44,140 nucleotides of DNA from a virus, in IMG/VR virus record IMGVR_UViG_3300013005_000068, positions 1 through 44,140 of that record; one strand, given 5' to 3'. How positions within the stretch are numbered: position 1 is the stretch's first letter; every line of letters starts with the position of its first letter. A program made the position numbers and the translations under genes. The notes under the pieces were generated by a model. It saw nothing but the letters and a program-made list of their open reading frames with translations. It had not been told where the DNA came from and ran no database searches. Shown one piece after another: positions 14,136-21,716 of the stretch.

Positions 14136-15428
14136 ATGAGAACCGCAGAAGAAACACGCTTGAAGAAAGCGCACATTACTTTGATGCAACATCCAATGAC
14201 TGCATTGTATTCGCAGATTATTGCATCAGGTAAGAATGAAGTCATTGATGCCAAGACTTACGGCAGAATGTTTACCGCCTACACCGATGGCATGAACAAG
14301 GTGTATTGCAAGGAACATATCGCCGAGTATAAGTTGGAGTCGGAGTTGCGAGGTGTGGTGTTGCATGAGAACCTTCATGTGGCATTGAAGCAGATACCAA
14401 GACACCGAGACCTAAGCCATGACCATAAGTTACTTAATTATGCGATGGACTTCGTTGTCAATGATGTCATCAAGAATACTGTTGGCACAGTAGGACACAA
14501 CAAAGAACCATTGGTTACGCTGAACCCTAATTGGTTGTATCACCCAATGTTTCATAATTGGTCAGTCCGTAAGGTCTACGAGTATTTGAAGAAACGCAAG
14601 GAGGAACTTGACAAGGCAGACCAAGACGGTAATCAGCCTCAGCCATGCCCTCAGCAAAACAACAGTTCAACGAATGATGAAAGCCAAAACGAGACTGACA
14701 TTGACGAGGCGCTACGCAACATGGACAAGGGTATGGATGACCATGTGTTCAAGGAGATTGAAGACATGACTGCCGAGGAGTTGAAGAAGCTAGAGGATAT
14801 GGTTGATAAAGCTTTACGGCAAGGTGGTATGTTGGCAGGGCGGATGGGCGCATCTATCCCTCGTGTCATTGGAGATTTGCTTGATACAAAGGTAGATTGG
14901 CGAGAGGTCTTTCGTGAGTTTGTTCAGTCAGCGATGCGTGGCAAAGATGAATACACATGGCGCAAAATGAACAAGTCTTACCTCGCTAATGATATGTATC
15001 TACCATCTATGCACTCTGAGACTATGGGTGAGTTGGTAGTTGCTATCGACACATCAGGCTCTATTGACAATGAGCAAATCTCTGAGTTTGCCTCAGAACT
15101 GGCATCTATCTGTGAAACTTGTAGCCCCGACAAGGTGCGAGTCTTGTGGTGGGATACCAAGGTGCATGGTGAGCAAATCTTTGAAGGTAACTACAACGAT
15201 ATTGCCAAGATGCTCAAACCCCAAGGCGGTGGTGGCACTCATGTTGGTTGTGTCAGCGAATACATAATTAAGAGTTCAATCAATGCAGAAGCCTTGGTTA
15301 TCTTTACCGATGGCTATGTGGAGAATAATCCTAAGTGGGAAGTAACGACTCCTACCATGTGGTTTGTTACACAGAACTCTAGCTTTGTTCCGCCCGCAGG
15401 TGGTCGTTGTGTTACGGTTGAGCAGTAA
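14136..15428 (+). CDS. Metallopeptidase-like plus VWA domain protein (DUF2201 type)
   Basis: A 430-aa protein. The N-terminal domain has HENLH at residues 77-81 (HExxH zinc motif) and AMDFVVND at 103-110, the pattern of the DUF2201 putative metallopeptidase. Residues 160-195 are a polar linker. The C-terminal VWA domain has an intact metal-ion site: DTSGS (305-309), T368 in GGGGTHV and TDGY (391-394). VWA proteins of this type partner MoxR ATPases. Both the zinc and MIDAS motifs are intact, so the protein is probably active in binding or processing a target. Ribosome motif ACAGGGAG at 14121-14128, with an AGTTCAAC element just before it. Confidence 0.85.
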   Translation: MRTAEETRLKKAHITLMQHPMTALYSQIIASGKNEVIDAKTYGRMFTAYTDGMNKVYCKEHIAEYKLESELRGVVLHENLHVALKQIPRHRDLSHDHKLLNYAMDFVVNDVIKNTVGTVGHNKEPLVTLNPNWLYHPMFHNWSVRKVYEYLKKRKEELDKADQDGNQPQPCPQQNNSSTNDESQNETDIDEALRNMDKGMDDHVFKEIEDMTAEELKKLEDMVDKALRQGGMLAGRMGASIPRVIGDLLDTKVDWREVFREFVQSAMRGKDEYTWRKMNKSYLANDMYLPSMHSETMGELVVAIDTSGSIDNEQISEFASELASICETCSPDKVRVLWWDTKVHGEQIFEGNYNDIAKMLKPQGGGGTHVGCVSEYIIKSSINAEALVIFTDGYVENNPKWEVTTPTMWFVTQNSSFVPPAGGRCVTVEQ

Positions 15429-15454
15429 TTATCTTAATTAACAGGGAGAAGTAA

Positions 15455-16471
15455 ATGCCATATTTGACATACAAAGGGTTACAACATGTAACTCATACGC
15501 AAGACCCATTTAGGGGAACGATGAACTTTCCTATGTATAGCGACAGGAGACAACCATATAGTCTCTTTCAGGTAGTCGAGACTGAGAACGATATTGAATA
15601 TCATGTTTGCTATGGCAAGGATTGGGATACCAAAGAAATCACTGAGCAAAAATATAATTTGCTCAAAGGTGTACGAGGTAAACGAGTCTGTAAGAAAGAC
15701 AGAGACTATGAACCCTATCCGTTCTATGAAAGAATTACTAAATCAAGAGTCCTAGCCATTGTGCGGTCTGACAATACATTTGAGTTCACTCTAGATAGTT
15801 ATTATCAAGGTGACAGGAAGAAAATGTCTGAGTGGATAAAACATAGCTATATGTTTGACAGTTATCGGTATAGTGGCAACGGTTTAACGGCGCATGCGAA
15901 TGGGCAAGATGTCCGTATGCCAATATTCAAAGGTCTACGCTTGGATGCAGAAACTCTTAAACCACACGAGTCTCAGAACATTCAAGTATTCCGCAAGGTT
16001 GTTGACCGTAAGAGGGCAAAGGTATTGATGGAGAGATACAAGACCAAACTAGATATAGCCCATGCTATGTTGAAGTGTTTGGACACAGACACGATGATGG
16101 TGTCAGCTAGAGACTTATATGAGCAATACGCTGATAAATCCGACAGTAACTACACCTATTTAAATTCTGATAAAGCTATGAAAATCGGTGATGATTTACT
16201 CGATAGTGGTGCAGAGTTTGAAGCATCATTGATGTTTGCAATGTCAACAGGCATAAATGGTTTTAGTGACTATGCGCTTAAGAATGGAGGACATACAAGA
16301 TATAACATTTGTGAGCCTAAAAATATTGTGCCTCGCCTCAAAACCACTCTAGCTAAGAAAGCCTACAACACCCACAAACCTTTCTATGAAGAAGAAGTTT
16401 CTTTACTGAACACCAAGGGTAGTGAGTGGGGCATACGAGTTGTATTAAACGGTGTAGAAGTAGTTCGTTAA
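15455..16471 (+). CDS. Cassette protein 4, unknown
   Basis: A 338-aa soluble protein behind AACAGGGAG (15440-15448). Rich in Tyr, Lys and Asp; first half predicted beta-rich, middle (about 200-270) helical. There is no recognised motif, membrane span or signal peptide. It is spaced 26 bases from the VWA gene with the same leader motif, so it belongs to the same transcript. It may be a target or effector of the MoxR-VWA machine. Confidence 0.7.
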   Translation: MPYLTYKGLQHVTHTQDPFRGTMNFPMYSDRRQPYSLFQVVETENDIEYHVCYGKDWDTKEITEQKYNLLKGVRGKRVCKKDRDYEPYPFYERITKSRVLAIVRSDNTFEFTLDSYYQGDRKKMSEWIKHSYMFDSYRYSGNGLTAHANGQDVRMPIFKGLRLDAETLKPHESQNIQVFRKVVDRKRAKVLMERYKTKLDIAHAMLKCLDTDTMMVSARDLYEQYADKSDSNYTYLNSDKAMKIGDDLLDSGAEFEASLMFAMSTGINGFSDYALKNGGHTRYNICEPKNIVPRLKTTLAKKAYNTHKPFYEEEVSLLNTKGSEWGIRVVLNGVEVVR

Positions 16472-16499
16472 TCAGCAGTTCAACACAGGGAGAAGTAGT

Positions 16500-17441
16500 A
16501 TGTTAAGTAATATCTTATTCCATGCAGTAGCAGATGATTCGTTGAAAGAGGAGGTAGCGCAGAGCAAAGCGTTGCCTCTCATTCGTGAACTTAATCACAT
16601 CTATGGCTTAAAAGTGTATGCGACATCGGGTGACTTTCGTTTTGGTAGCGGTGGCGGTAATACAGATAACTTTATGCTATGCGATGAAGTACAAGGCTTT
16701 CCTGTCGGTCGTGTGTTTGTGTATGAAGATAACTTTTGCTATCACACACCATTTTGTGCAAAGCAACGGGGGGCAGATGACTTTGATAGACACACTTTTC
16801 GTAGCAAAAAACTATCATCATTGATAGCGTCGCTAAAGAAAGTAGGCATTCCTACCAAAGGAGAACAGATGATTCAACAATTTGATGAAACTATTAATAA
16901 GCCAATGATTTCAATATTTAGTTCATTCAATGTTGATAGAAAAAATAATATTCATGGAGACTATGCGCATGAAATACTTTTAGCGTTGCAAAGTGGTAAG
17001 ACTCTTGGCGACATACCACAGCGTAATAGGGATATATACCTAAAGCATATTGACGAGTACACTAAAGTTGACATACAGTTAGAAACTAGAAAACAGGGGA
17101 TGCACGAAATGATGGATAGTTGCTATGTTGTAGGTGCAGATAGGAAAGGTCATTATCTAATTGCTGACGCAGGGTGCGAGGTTATGAAATCTAATGGGGG
17201 AGAACACTATCGTTTTGACTTTAAGTCTCCGTTCAAGCGTGTAAGTTCTCTACAAGAGTATCCTGATGTGTTGTCTTGTTTGACAATGACCAAGGTGCAT
17301 CTTGACGATAAGTTTAGACCTTGGTCAGATAAGTCTTTAGCACCACATGGAGACAGATACATTCCTGAGTTAGGTATCAGTTATGGTTATAAAAACAACA
17401 ACACCGACTTTGATATGGAGTGGCTATGCATATCCAAATAA
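16500..17441 (+). CDS. Cassette protein 5, unknown
   Basis: A 313-aa soluble protein; start set by ACAGGGAG at 16485-16492, itself directly preceded by AGTTCAAC. It contains a glycine-rich stretch (GSGGGNTDN near residues 49-57), beta-rich N-terminal half and several His/Cys residues (CYHTPFCAKQRG near 80-90) but no recognised fold. The next gene starts within its last 16 bases. Function unknown. Confidence 0.7.
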   Translation: MLSNILFHAVADDSLKEEVAQSKALPLIRELNHIYGLKVYATSGDFRFGSGGGNTDNFMLCDEVQGFPVGRVFVYEDNFCYHTPFCAKQRGADDFDRHTFRSKKLSSLIASLKKVGIPTKGEQMIQQFDETINKPMISIFSSFNVDRKNNIHGDYAHEILLALQSGKTLGDIPQRNRDIYLKHIDEYTKVDIQLETRKQGMHEMMDSCYVVGADRKGHYLIADAGCEVMKSNGGEHYRFDFKSPFKRVSSLQEYPDVLSCLTMTKVHLDDKFRPWSDKSLAPHGDRYIPELGISYGYKNNNTDFDMEWLCISK

Positions 17442-17788
17442 GAGACTTAGTTCCGCTAGTCCATCCATATAACTGGTCTCTTTATCGTGTGCCACTAAGG
17501 AAAGTCAATGACGATTACTATGTTTATTTGGGGAATGGTATTGTTAGAATTTTTACTCCTGATACTTTGCCTGATTGTATTAAAGGAAAAATGGCAATGA
17601 TACTTGCCTTACCTAACACTAATTTATACAAAGACCATGATAGGTCTTTTGGAGTATCTGAACTAATGAATAATTACCCATCAGACTTGTTAGAGATTGG
17701 TTGGCGAGGTAGCGACACATTCTTTGTGGTTGTAATAGAACGACAAGATTTGGATTCAATGGTTGGTGAAGTGTTAATTAAGGGATAG
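17426..17788 (+). CDS. Cassette protein 6, unknown
   Basis: A 120-aa protein. ATG at 17426 is preferred over GTG at 17420 because GGAG at 17417-17420 is spaced correctly for it; it overlaps the preceding gene by 16 bases. Predicted beta-rich with hydrophobic strands near the C-terminus (DTFFVVVIERQDLD). No family recognised. Confidence 0.65.
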   Translation: MHIQIRDLVPLVHPYNWSLYRVPLRKVNDDYYVYLGNGIVRIFTPDTLPDCIKGKMAMILALPNTNLYKDHDRSFGVSELMNNYPSDLLEIGWRGSDTFFVVVIERQDLDSMVGEVLIKG

Positions 17789-17790
17789 CT

Positions 17791-18090
17791 ATGGCAATGA
17801 CACCTGAAGCAAAAGTTAAAAAGAAAGTAAAAGAAAGACTCAACACAATGGGTGCATACTTTCTTCAGCCGATTGGCACAGGCTTTGGCTCTAACGGTGC
17901 GCCTGATATTGTTGTTTGCTATAAGAAATGTTTTATTGGTATCGAGTGTAAAGCAGGTAAAGGCAAGGTTACTGCATTGCAACAAGACAATCTCAAAAGG
18001 ATTGGCGACAATGGGGGACTTGCAATAGTTATTAATGAGAACAATGTTAATGAATTAGAAACATTGATTGAGTCTTGGATAAAGGAGTAA
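17791..18090 (+). CDS. VRR-NUC domain nuclease
   Basis: A 99-aa stand-alone PD-(D/E)XK nuclease of the VRR-NUC type: GAPDIVV (D39), GIECKAGKGK (E52, K54) and LQQDNL (Q64 after T61) give the full active-site set. Phage and mobile-element VRR-NUC proteins are predicted structure-specific nucleases acting on branched DNA; eukaryotic FAN1 carries the same fold. It may resolve recombination or packaging junctions or degrade host DNA. Two bases separate it from the preceding gene. Confidence 0.85.
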   Translation: MAMTPEAKVKKKVKERLNTMGAYFLQPIGTGFGSNGAPDIVVCYKKCFIGIECKAGKGKVTALQQDNLKRIGDNGGLAIVINENNVNELETLIESWIKE

Positions 18091-18094
18091 TAGT

Positions 18095-18307
18095 ATGAAC
18101 AGTAAAATACTTAGACGATTGACAGCAGTAAGAGAAGAACCTAAAGAAGTAAAGCCGTCAATGGCGGTAGAAAGAAATTCTAAATTCGTTTGGACTAGGG
18201 GCGCTGATGTAATGAAGACTTTTAAACGTTATGGGTTTGTGCCACCGACAGAGTATCGTGATGATTTTTTATTCAAAGTAAACAGGGAGATGAGTAACAA
18301 TGAGTGA
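18095..18307 (+). CDS. Small early protein, unknown
   Basis: A 70-aa basic protein behind AAGGAG. The N-terminal half is helical and charged, followed by SKFVWTRGADVMKTFKRYGFVPPTEYRDDF, a segment resembling short phage proteins of replication modules. Its stop lies within the next gene, whose ribosome motif AACAGGGAG (18281-18289) is in its end. Function unknown. Confidence 0.55.
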   Translation: MNSKILRRLTAVREEPKEVKPSMAVERNSKFVWTRGADVMKTFKRYGFVPPTEYRDDFLFKVNREMSNNE

Positions 18308-18398
18308 TATAAATAAACTTGCAATTACGCTTGTCATATCCATATTATTCGGTATGGTTTGTATGGTATTAGGTTATTGGTTAGCGAGTATCTTATGA
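18300..18398 (+). CDS. 32-aa single-pass membrane peptide
   Basis: ATG at 18300 lies 11 bases after AACAGGGAG (18281-18289), which is strong support for translation. The peptide is MSDINK followed by one hydrophobic span (LAITLVISILFGMVCMVLGY). Its stop overlaps the next start (ATGA). It is the second such peptide in the early region and may act at the inner membrane. Confidence 0.6.
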   Translation: MSDINKLAITLVISILFGMVCMVLGYWLASIL

Positions 18399-18598
18399 CA
18401 CAAGAAGATGAAGGGATGCTCAGGGACATCTTTGCAGGGTTAGCTATGAACGGATGGATTGTTAGCGGAGACTACCCTATAGACCAAATACCGTATATGT
18501 CATACGCTATGGCAGACGCAATGATGGAGGCTCGTAAACCTCAAGAGATAGGAATTAAAACTGTGCGTAAAGGTAAAAAATATGACAAAACGGTTTGA
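18395..18598 (+). CDS. Small early protein, unknown
   Basis: A 67-aa protein; start at 18395 overlaps the membrane peptide stop. An in-frame ATG at 18359 lies inside that gene. Acidic helical N-terminus (EDEGMLRDIFAGLAM), Met-rich middle and basic end. It overlaps the next gene by 17 bases. No motif recognised. Confidence 0.55.
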   Translation: MTQEDEGMLRDIFAGLAMNGWIVSGDYPIDQIPYMSYAMADAMMEARKPQEIGIKTVRKGKKYDKTV

Positions 18599-18800
18599 AC
18601 CCATACCCTTTGCAGGGATGGTCGAGGTAGATGATGAACCCGAAATACCAACAGATAGAAAACTTTTTAATAAAACTCAACAGGAGGTGGCAGACGAACT
18701 AGGAGTAAGTAGAACCGCAGTAGGTGATGTAGAAAAAAGAGCAATGAAAAAATTTAAGGAAAAATTTATTGCAAAATTTAACAAAGACGATTATATTTAA
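18582..18800 (+). CDS. Sigma region 4-like HTH protein
   Basis: A 72-aa protein. Residues 32-60 (TQQEVADELGVSRTAVGDVEK then RAMKKFKEKF) follow the sigma70 region 4.2 pattern, in which the HTH reads the -35 box and the helix end contacts the beta flap. Regions 2 and 3 are absent, so it cannot be a full sigma factor. Small region-4-like proteins can redirect host RNA polymerase or act as anti-sigma or co-activator proteins. The phage shows no RNA polymerase in this window, so a factor switching host polymerase to class II or late promoters is plausible. Confidence 0.65.
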   Translation: MTKRFEPIPFAGMVEVDDEPEIPTDRKLFNKTQQEVADELGVSRTAVGDVEKRAMKKFKEKFIAKFNKDDYI

Positions 18801-18819
18801 TTTAACAGGGAGAAGTAAA

Positions 18820-19251
18820 ATGAGAACACAATCGGCTAAAGCCAAAAAAGTCATAGCTTATATACAAGCTAATCCGTCAGCGTCATACGTTGCAGTGGCT
18901 AAGAAGTTCAAAATGTCACCATCATATGTGTATAAATTACGGAGTAATAACAAACCCGTAAATAAGAGTTCAACACATGAAGAAGCCGTAAATAAAACTA
19001 AGCGTGTCTTAAAAACCCTTGGTATTAGTTATAGCACTTCAGACAAGAGTCTTATAGATACTGTCAATCACCCTCCGCATTACAAAGTAGGTGGTATTGA
19101 GACGATTGATTTTATCGAGGCTAAGAAATTAAATTACAACCTTGGTAATGTTATTAAATACATTACTCGTGCCGACCATAAGGGCAGTCGTAACGAGGAT
19201 TTACAGAAAGCCCTATGGTATCTAAATCGTGAACTAGGGAGAAAAGCATGA
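18820..19251 (+). CDS. HTH plus DUF3310 protein
   Basis: A 143-aa protein starting behind AACAGGGAG (18804-18812). Residues 10-45 form an HTH-like unit (VIAYIQANPSASYVAVAKKF and MSPSYVYKLR). Residues 85-140 match DUF3310 (SaV-like): NHPPHYKVGGIETIDFIEAK, GNVIKYITRADHKG and EDLQKALWYLNRE. DUF3310 proteins are widespread in phages, usually near replication genes, and have been suggested to be nucleotide-related. The fusion to an HTH suggests DNA binding. It overlaps the next gene by 4 bases. Confidence 0.8.
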   Translation: MRTQSAKAKKVIAYIQANPSASYVAVAKKFKMSPSYVYKLRSNNKPVNKSSTHEEAVNKTKRVLKTLGISYSTSDKSLIDTVNHPPHYKVGGIETIDFIEAKKLNYNLGNVIKYITRADHKGSRNEDLQKALWYLNRELGRKA

Positions 19252-19391
19252 AGAAAGCAATCGTAGTAATTTGCGTTACTTTATTAACAACAGGAGTTAT
19301 GGCGCAGACGAAGTGTGTGCCTGATGGCAGAGGCGGTATGTGTTGTTGGGATGTAGGAACACAAGGTCCGTTTAAGCCTATCGGTTGTTAA
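19248..19391 (+). CDS. 47-aa secreted Cys-rich peptide
   Basis: ATG at 19248 overlaps the previous stop (ATGA); the ribosome site AGGGAGAAAAGC lies in the DUF3310 gene. Residues 1-19 are a clear signal peptide (MKKAIVVICVTLLTTGVMA, cut before QTK). The mature part of about 28 residues has four cysteines (CVPDGRGGMCCWDVGTQGPF, then GC at the end), enough for two disulfides. It should act in the periplasm or outside the cell. Superinfection exclusion, envelope weakening and toxin roles are all possible; none is shown. Confidence 0.65.
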   Translation: MKKAIVVICVTLLTTGVMAQTKCVPDGRGGMCCWDVGTQGPFKPIGC

Positions 19392-19402
19392 ATTAAGTCT
19401 TA

Positions 19403-19436
19403 GGGGAGTCCGCCTGACGGTGCGCTCCCCTTTTTT
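19403..19436 (+). terminator. Rho-independent terminator closing the cassette operon
   Basis: GGGGAG (19403-19408) pairs with CTCCCC (19425-19430), with an inner CGCC/GGTG pairing, followed by six T. It ends 23 bases before the polymerase start codon. Confidence 0.9.
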
Positions 19437-19459
19437 GTAGCTATTTCATATCTTATTTA

Positions 19460-21322
19460 ATGTCACTAATCACACTAGATTTTGAGACTTACTACGACAA
19501 GGACTTCTCCTTGCGTAAACTCACGACCGAAGAATACATCAGAGATAAGCGCTTTGAGACCATTGGTGTTGGAGTGAAGATTGACGATGCAGAAACCAAA
19601 TGGGTCAGCGGTACTTGTCAGGAATTAAAACCTTACCTGATGTCGTTCAACTGGGCTGAGTCTGCGGTGCTTTGCCACAACATGATGTTTGATGGCGCTA
19701 TTCTTGCATGGAAGTTTGGTATTACCCCCCACATTTACTTCGATACTTTATGTATGGCTCGTGCTTTGCACGGGGTTGATTCCCCTGCGTCGCTTTCTGC
19801 TTTGGTAGAACGCTATCAACTTGGCGCAAAAGGCACAGAGGTTGAAGATGCACAAGGCAAGTATATAACTGGTTTCACTTCTGAGGAACTTGATAGGTAC
19901 GGACAGTATTGCATCAACGATGTCGAGCTAACAAAGAAATTATTTGATGTCCTCAACAAGGATTTTCCATTGGGCGAATTAAAGCTGATTGACATGACAA
20001 TAAGCATGTACACAAAGCCTACGCTTGAGGTAGATGATGCTTTACTGATGGATCGCTTAGACGAAGTCCGCAGCGAAAAGAGCGTATTACTCCAATCCCT
20101 CATGGAAAAACTGAAGTGCGAGACCGAAGAAGATGTCCGTAAGAAGCTAGCAAGTAACAAGAAATTTGCAGGGCTACTAACGGAATTTGGAGTTCAACCA
20201 CCATTGAAGACTAGTAAGACGACAGGCAAAGAAACCTTTGCGCTTGCTAAGAATGACGAGGGTTTTATTACCTTGACAGAGAGCGAAGACCCCTTCATAC
20301 AACAACTATGTGCGGTGCGTCTTGGTACTAAATCTACATTAGAGGAGGCACGAATTGAACGATTCATTGATATTGGTAAGCGTAATAAAGGTCGTCTTCC
20401 TATCCCTCTTAAGTATTATGGCGCTCATACTGGTCGTTGGGCTGGCTCTGACAAGGTTAACTTTCAAAATCTCCCCTCCCGTGATGTCAAAAAGAAGACG
20501 CTCAAAAATGCAGTCGTAGCACCTGATGGCTTTGTAGTTATTAACTCCGACTCCTCACAGATTGAAGCTAGGGTGCTAGCTTGGCTTGCAGGGCAAGAAG
20601 ACTTGGTCAAAGCCTTTGCAGAAAAGCAAGATGTATATAGCCTGTTTGCCTCCGAGGTATACGGTAAGAAAGTAACTAAAGAGAATCCCGTTGAGAGGTT
20701 CGTGGGTAAGACTTGTATCCTCGGTCTAGGGTACGGGACTGGCGCAAGCAAATTACAACACACGCTAAAGACTACCCCTCCTGGTGTAGAACTAGACGAA
20801 GATGAGTGTAAGCGGATAGTTGATCTATACAGACAGACTAATGATGGCATCGTAGGTCTGTGGAAAGAGTCAGAGCAAGCGCTAGAAAGTATTTTCTCAG
20901 GCGTCAAAAAGCCGTATTATCTAGGAGAACACCGTTGCCTAACTGTCAATTCGGAGGGGATTCTTTTGCCTAGCGGTTGTTATATCCGATACCCTAACCT
21001 AACAGTCGAGATCCAGAACGGCAGACCTCAATACGCTTATAAGTCTCGTAGGGGAGACATATCCCTATGGGGTGGCGCGGTCGTTGAGAACGTGGTTCAA
21101 GCCTTGGCGAGATGCATTGTGGGCGAACAGATGCTCAAGATCCAGGAAAGATATTCTGTAGTGTTGACTGTGCATGACGCTGCGGTATGTGTAGTGCCAG
21201 AGGATGAGCTTGAGCAAGCAGTTTCTTATGTGACAGAATGTATGTCTGCAGCGCCGTCCTGGGCGACAGGACTTCCCATCGCCTGTGAAACTAAAGTAGC
21301 ACGATCATATGGAGAATGTTAA
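19460..21322 (+). CDS. DNA polymerase, family A, with 3'-5' exonuclease
   Basis: A 620-aa replicative polymerase. The N-terminal DEDD proofreading domain begins with LDFETYY (D7, E9) and contains CHNMMFDGAIL and a final YCINDVELT. The polymerase domain has motif A INSDSSQIEAR at about 359-369, motif B RFVGKTCILGLGYGTG near 413-428 and motif C TVHDAAV near 568-574. It lacks a 5'-nuclease domain, as usual for phage enzymes of this size. No Shine-Dalgarno is visible before the ATG, which lies just behind a terminator, so its transcript may be leaderless or depend on read-through. Confidence 0.93.
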   Translation: MSLITLDFETYYDKDFSLRKLTTEEYIRDKRFETIGVGVKIDDAETKWVSGTCQELKPYLMSFNWAESAVLCHNMMFDGAILAWKFGITPHIYFDTLCMARALHGVDSPASLSALVERYQLGAKGTEVEDAQGKYITGFTSEELDRYGQYCINDVELTKKLFDVLNKDFPLGELKLIDMTISMYTKPTLEVDDALLMDRLDEVRSEKSVLLQSLMEKLKCETEEDVRKKLASNKKFAGLLTEFGVQPPLKTSKTTGKETFALAKNDEGFITLTESEDPFIQQLCAVRLGTKSTLEEARIERFIDIGKRNKGRLPIPLKYYGAHTGRWAGSDKVNFQNLPSRDVKKKTLKNAVVAPDGFVVINSDSSQIEARVLAWLAGQEDLVKAFAEKQDVYSLFASEVYGKKVTKENPVERFVGKTCILGLGYGTGASKLQHTLKTTPPGVELDEDECKRIVDLYRQTNDGIVGLWKESEQALESIFSGVKKPYYLGEHRCLTVNSEGILLPSGCYIRYPNLTVEIQNGRPQYAYKSRRGDISLWGGAVVENVVQALARCIVGEQMLKIQERYSVVLTVHDAAVCVVPEDELEQAVSYVTECMSAAPSWATGLPIACETKVARSYGEC

Positions 21323-21324
21323 AA

Positions 21325-21498
21325 ATGATAGTAACAATACTTAACTTATTCGCCCTATTTGTAGCTACGTTTGCAGTATTGATTTTCGCAATCGTGTTTG
21401 CATTTTTCTTATTTATTATGTTTGCTTGTGTGTATATTGGATGGATGGAAATCAAGGCTATGCCTATAACTGAAATATGGGAAAGGATTAAGAAATGA
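21325..21498 (+). CDS. 57-aa membrane protein
   Basis: Start at 21325 is chosen because GGAG at 21311-21314 is ten bases upstream; the in-frame ATG at 21316 is too close to it. Residues about 3-42 are strongly hydrophobic (LNLFALFVATFAVLIFAIVF and on), enough for one long or two short spans, then a charged tail (WERIKK). It overlaps the next gene by 4 bases. Function unknown. Confidence 0.6.
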   Translation: MIVTILNLFALFVATFAVLIFAIVFAFFLFIMFACVYIGWMEIKAMPITEIWERIKK

Positions 21499-21716
21499 CT
21501 ACTTTTACCACGGAGGACAGAATGAACTCATCACCCCCACATATTGTAGATAGCGGTGCTAGTGTTAAAACCTTAGCGGATTACATTGAGCAGGAAACCC
21601 GTGAGGAGATGTTGCGTCAGCAGATGCACTTACTTCTTGAGCAAATAGAAGTCCTTCAAAAAGAAAATGCCAAGTTAAAACGAGATGTAGAAGGTTTAAT
21701 GGATGGGAGATGCTAA
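21495..21716 (+). CDS. Small coiled-coil protein, unknown
   Basis: A 73-aa protein from the ATG at 21495 (ATGA overlap), or 64 aa from an ATG at 21522 with a better site (GGAGG). Residues about 35-68 are a leucine-heptad coiled coil (MLRQQMHLLLEQIEVLQKEN). It touches the nuclease gene by one base. It could be a dimeric regulator or accessory factor. Confidence 0.55.
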   Translation: MTTFTTEDRMNSSPPHIVDSGASVKTLADYIEQETREEMLRQQMHLLLEQIEVLQKENAKLKRDVEGLMDGRC

